Positions 62,709 to 62,815 of a DNA stretch of 62,815 nucleotides are shown here, piece after piece (positions within the stretch are counted from its first letter, which is position 1; every line of letters starts with the position of its first letter). A program made the position numbers and the translations under genes. The notes below the pieces were generated by a model that saw nothing but the letters and a program-made list of their open reading frames with translations, did no database searches and was not told the origin of the DNA. This DNA comes from Gracilibacillus sp. YIM 98692 (GTDB lineage: Bacteria > Bacillota > Bacilli > Bacillales > Amphibacillaceae): the NCBI RefSeq assembly GCF_010993965.1, contig NZ_WIXM01000021.1, forward strand, positions 1 through 62,815, written 5' to 3'.

Positions 62709-62815
62709 CGGCATTTTTACGGCTAAAGTGTAGCGGATATTTTTACGATGTAACTGCTAAACTAAAATAGTCAATTATTGCTCAATAAAATTGAACGCTT
62801 TTCGCCCAAAACATT

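Overview
The window looks like a chromosome segment from a low-GC, endospore-forming Bacillaceae bacterium, perhaps a halotolerant genus such as Gracilibacillus or Virgibacillus. The genus is a guess. The grounds are AGGAGG-type ribosome sites with many TTG starts, an S-box riboswitch, ComK-family proteins, CBO0543-family membrane proteins, YwqC/D/E-type exopolysaccharide (EPS) regulators and several Bacillaceae-style palindromic repeats. No rRNA, tRNA or CRISPR array was seen.

Layout. 1-3.5 kb: a DUF7003-like protein and small membrane proteins of unknown role, with gene fragments. 3.6-8.9 kb: a class B penicillin-binding protein, a SAM-riboswitch-controlled homocysteine S-methyltransferase and small hypotheticals. 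9.7-15.3 kb: three cysteine-rich proteins without signal peptides. The largest has a seven-repeat FG-GAP array nested inside the seventh repeat of an SBBP array. 15.5-20.5 kb: a cold-shock protein, a retropepsin-like protease with a suspicious stop codon, two CBO0543 proteins, and a dense set of dispersed structured non-coding repeats. 20.6-24.1 kb: a sugar ABC importer (lipoprotein and two permeases).

24.4-52 kb is an EPS locus. A probable c-di-GMP-I riboswitch leads a LuxR-type regulator. Then come the Wzz-like/BY-kinase pair, a degenerate and an intact PHP tyrosine phosphatase, galU and an EpsC-type dehydratase. A visibly more AT-rich core follows: initiating sugar-phosphate transferase, HpcH-type aldolase, 2-hydroxyacid dehydrogenase, five glycosyltransferases, EpsG-like polymerase, Wzx flippase, galE and a sulfotransferase. 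An IS3 remnant and an XRE/ComK-like pair separate this from a uronic-acid module (UDP-glucose dehydrogenase, UDP-glucuronate 4-epimerase, GHMP sugar kinase, nucleotidyltransferase). Together these could make UDP-Glc, UDP-Gal, UDP-GlcA and UDP-GalA, assemble and flip a repeat unit, polymerise it, and perhaps sulfate it.

52-62.8 kb is accessory DNA. It holds a 1277-aa reverse transcriptase-nitrilase fusion (UG1/DRT type 1 anti-phage architecture), a multi-spanning membrane protein, a second XRE/ComK-like pair whose comK-like gene is frameshifted in an A7 tract, a DUF2200 protein, an HNH nuclease fragment, a PD-(D/E)XK/DUF5655 protein with a partner, and a phage-like sigma-region-4 protein. The strongest candidates for something new are the nested propeller protein, the duplicated XRE/ComK-like cassette, the tandem dead and live phosphatases, and the five-copy structured repeat. 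All functional statements come from reading sequence motifs and recalling families; no database search was run.
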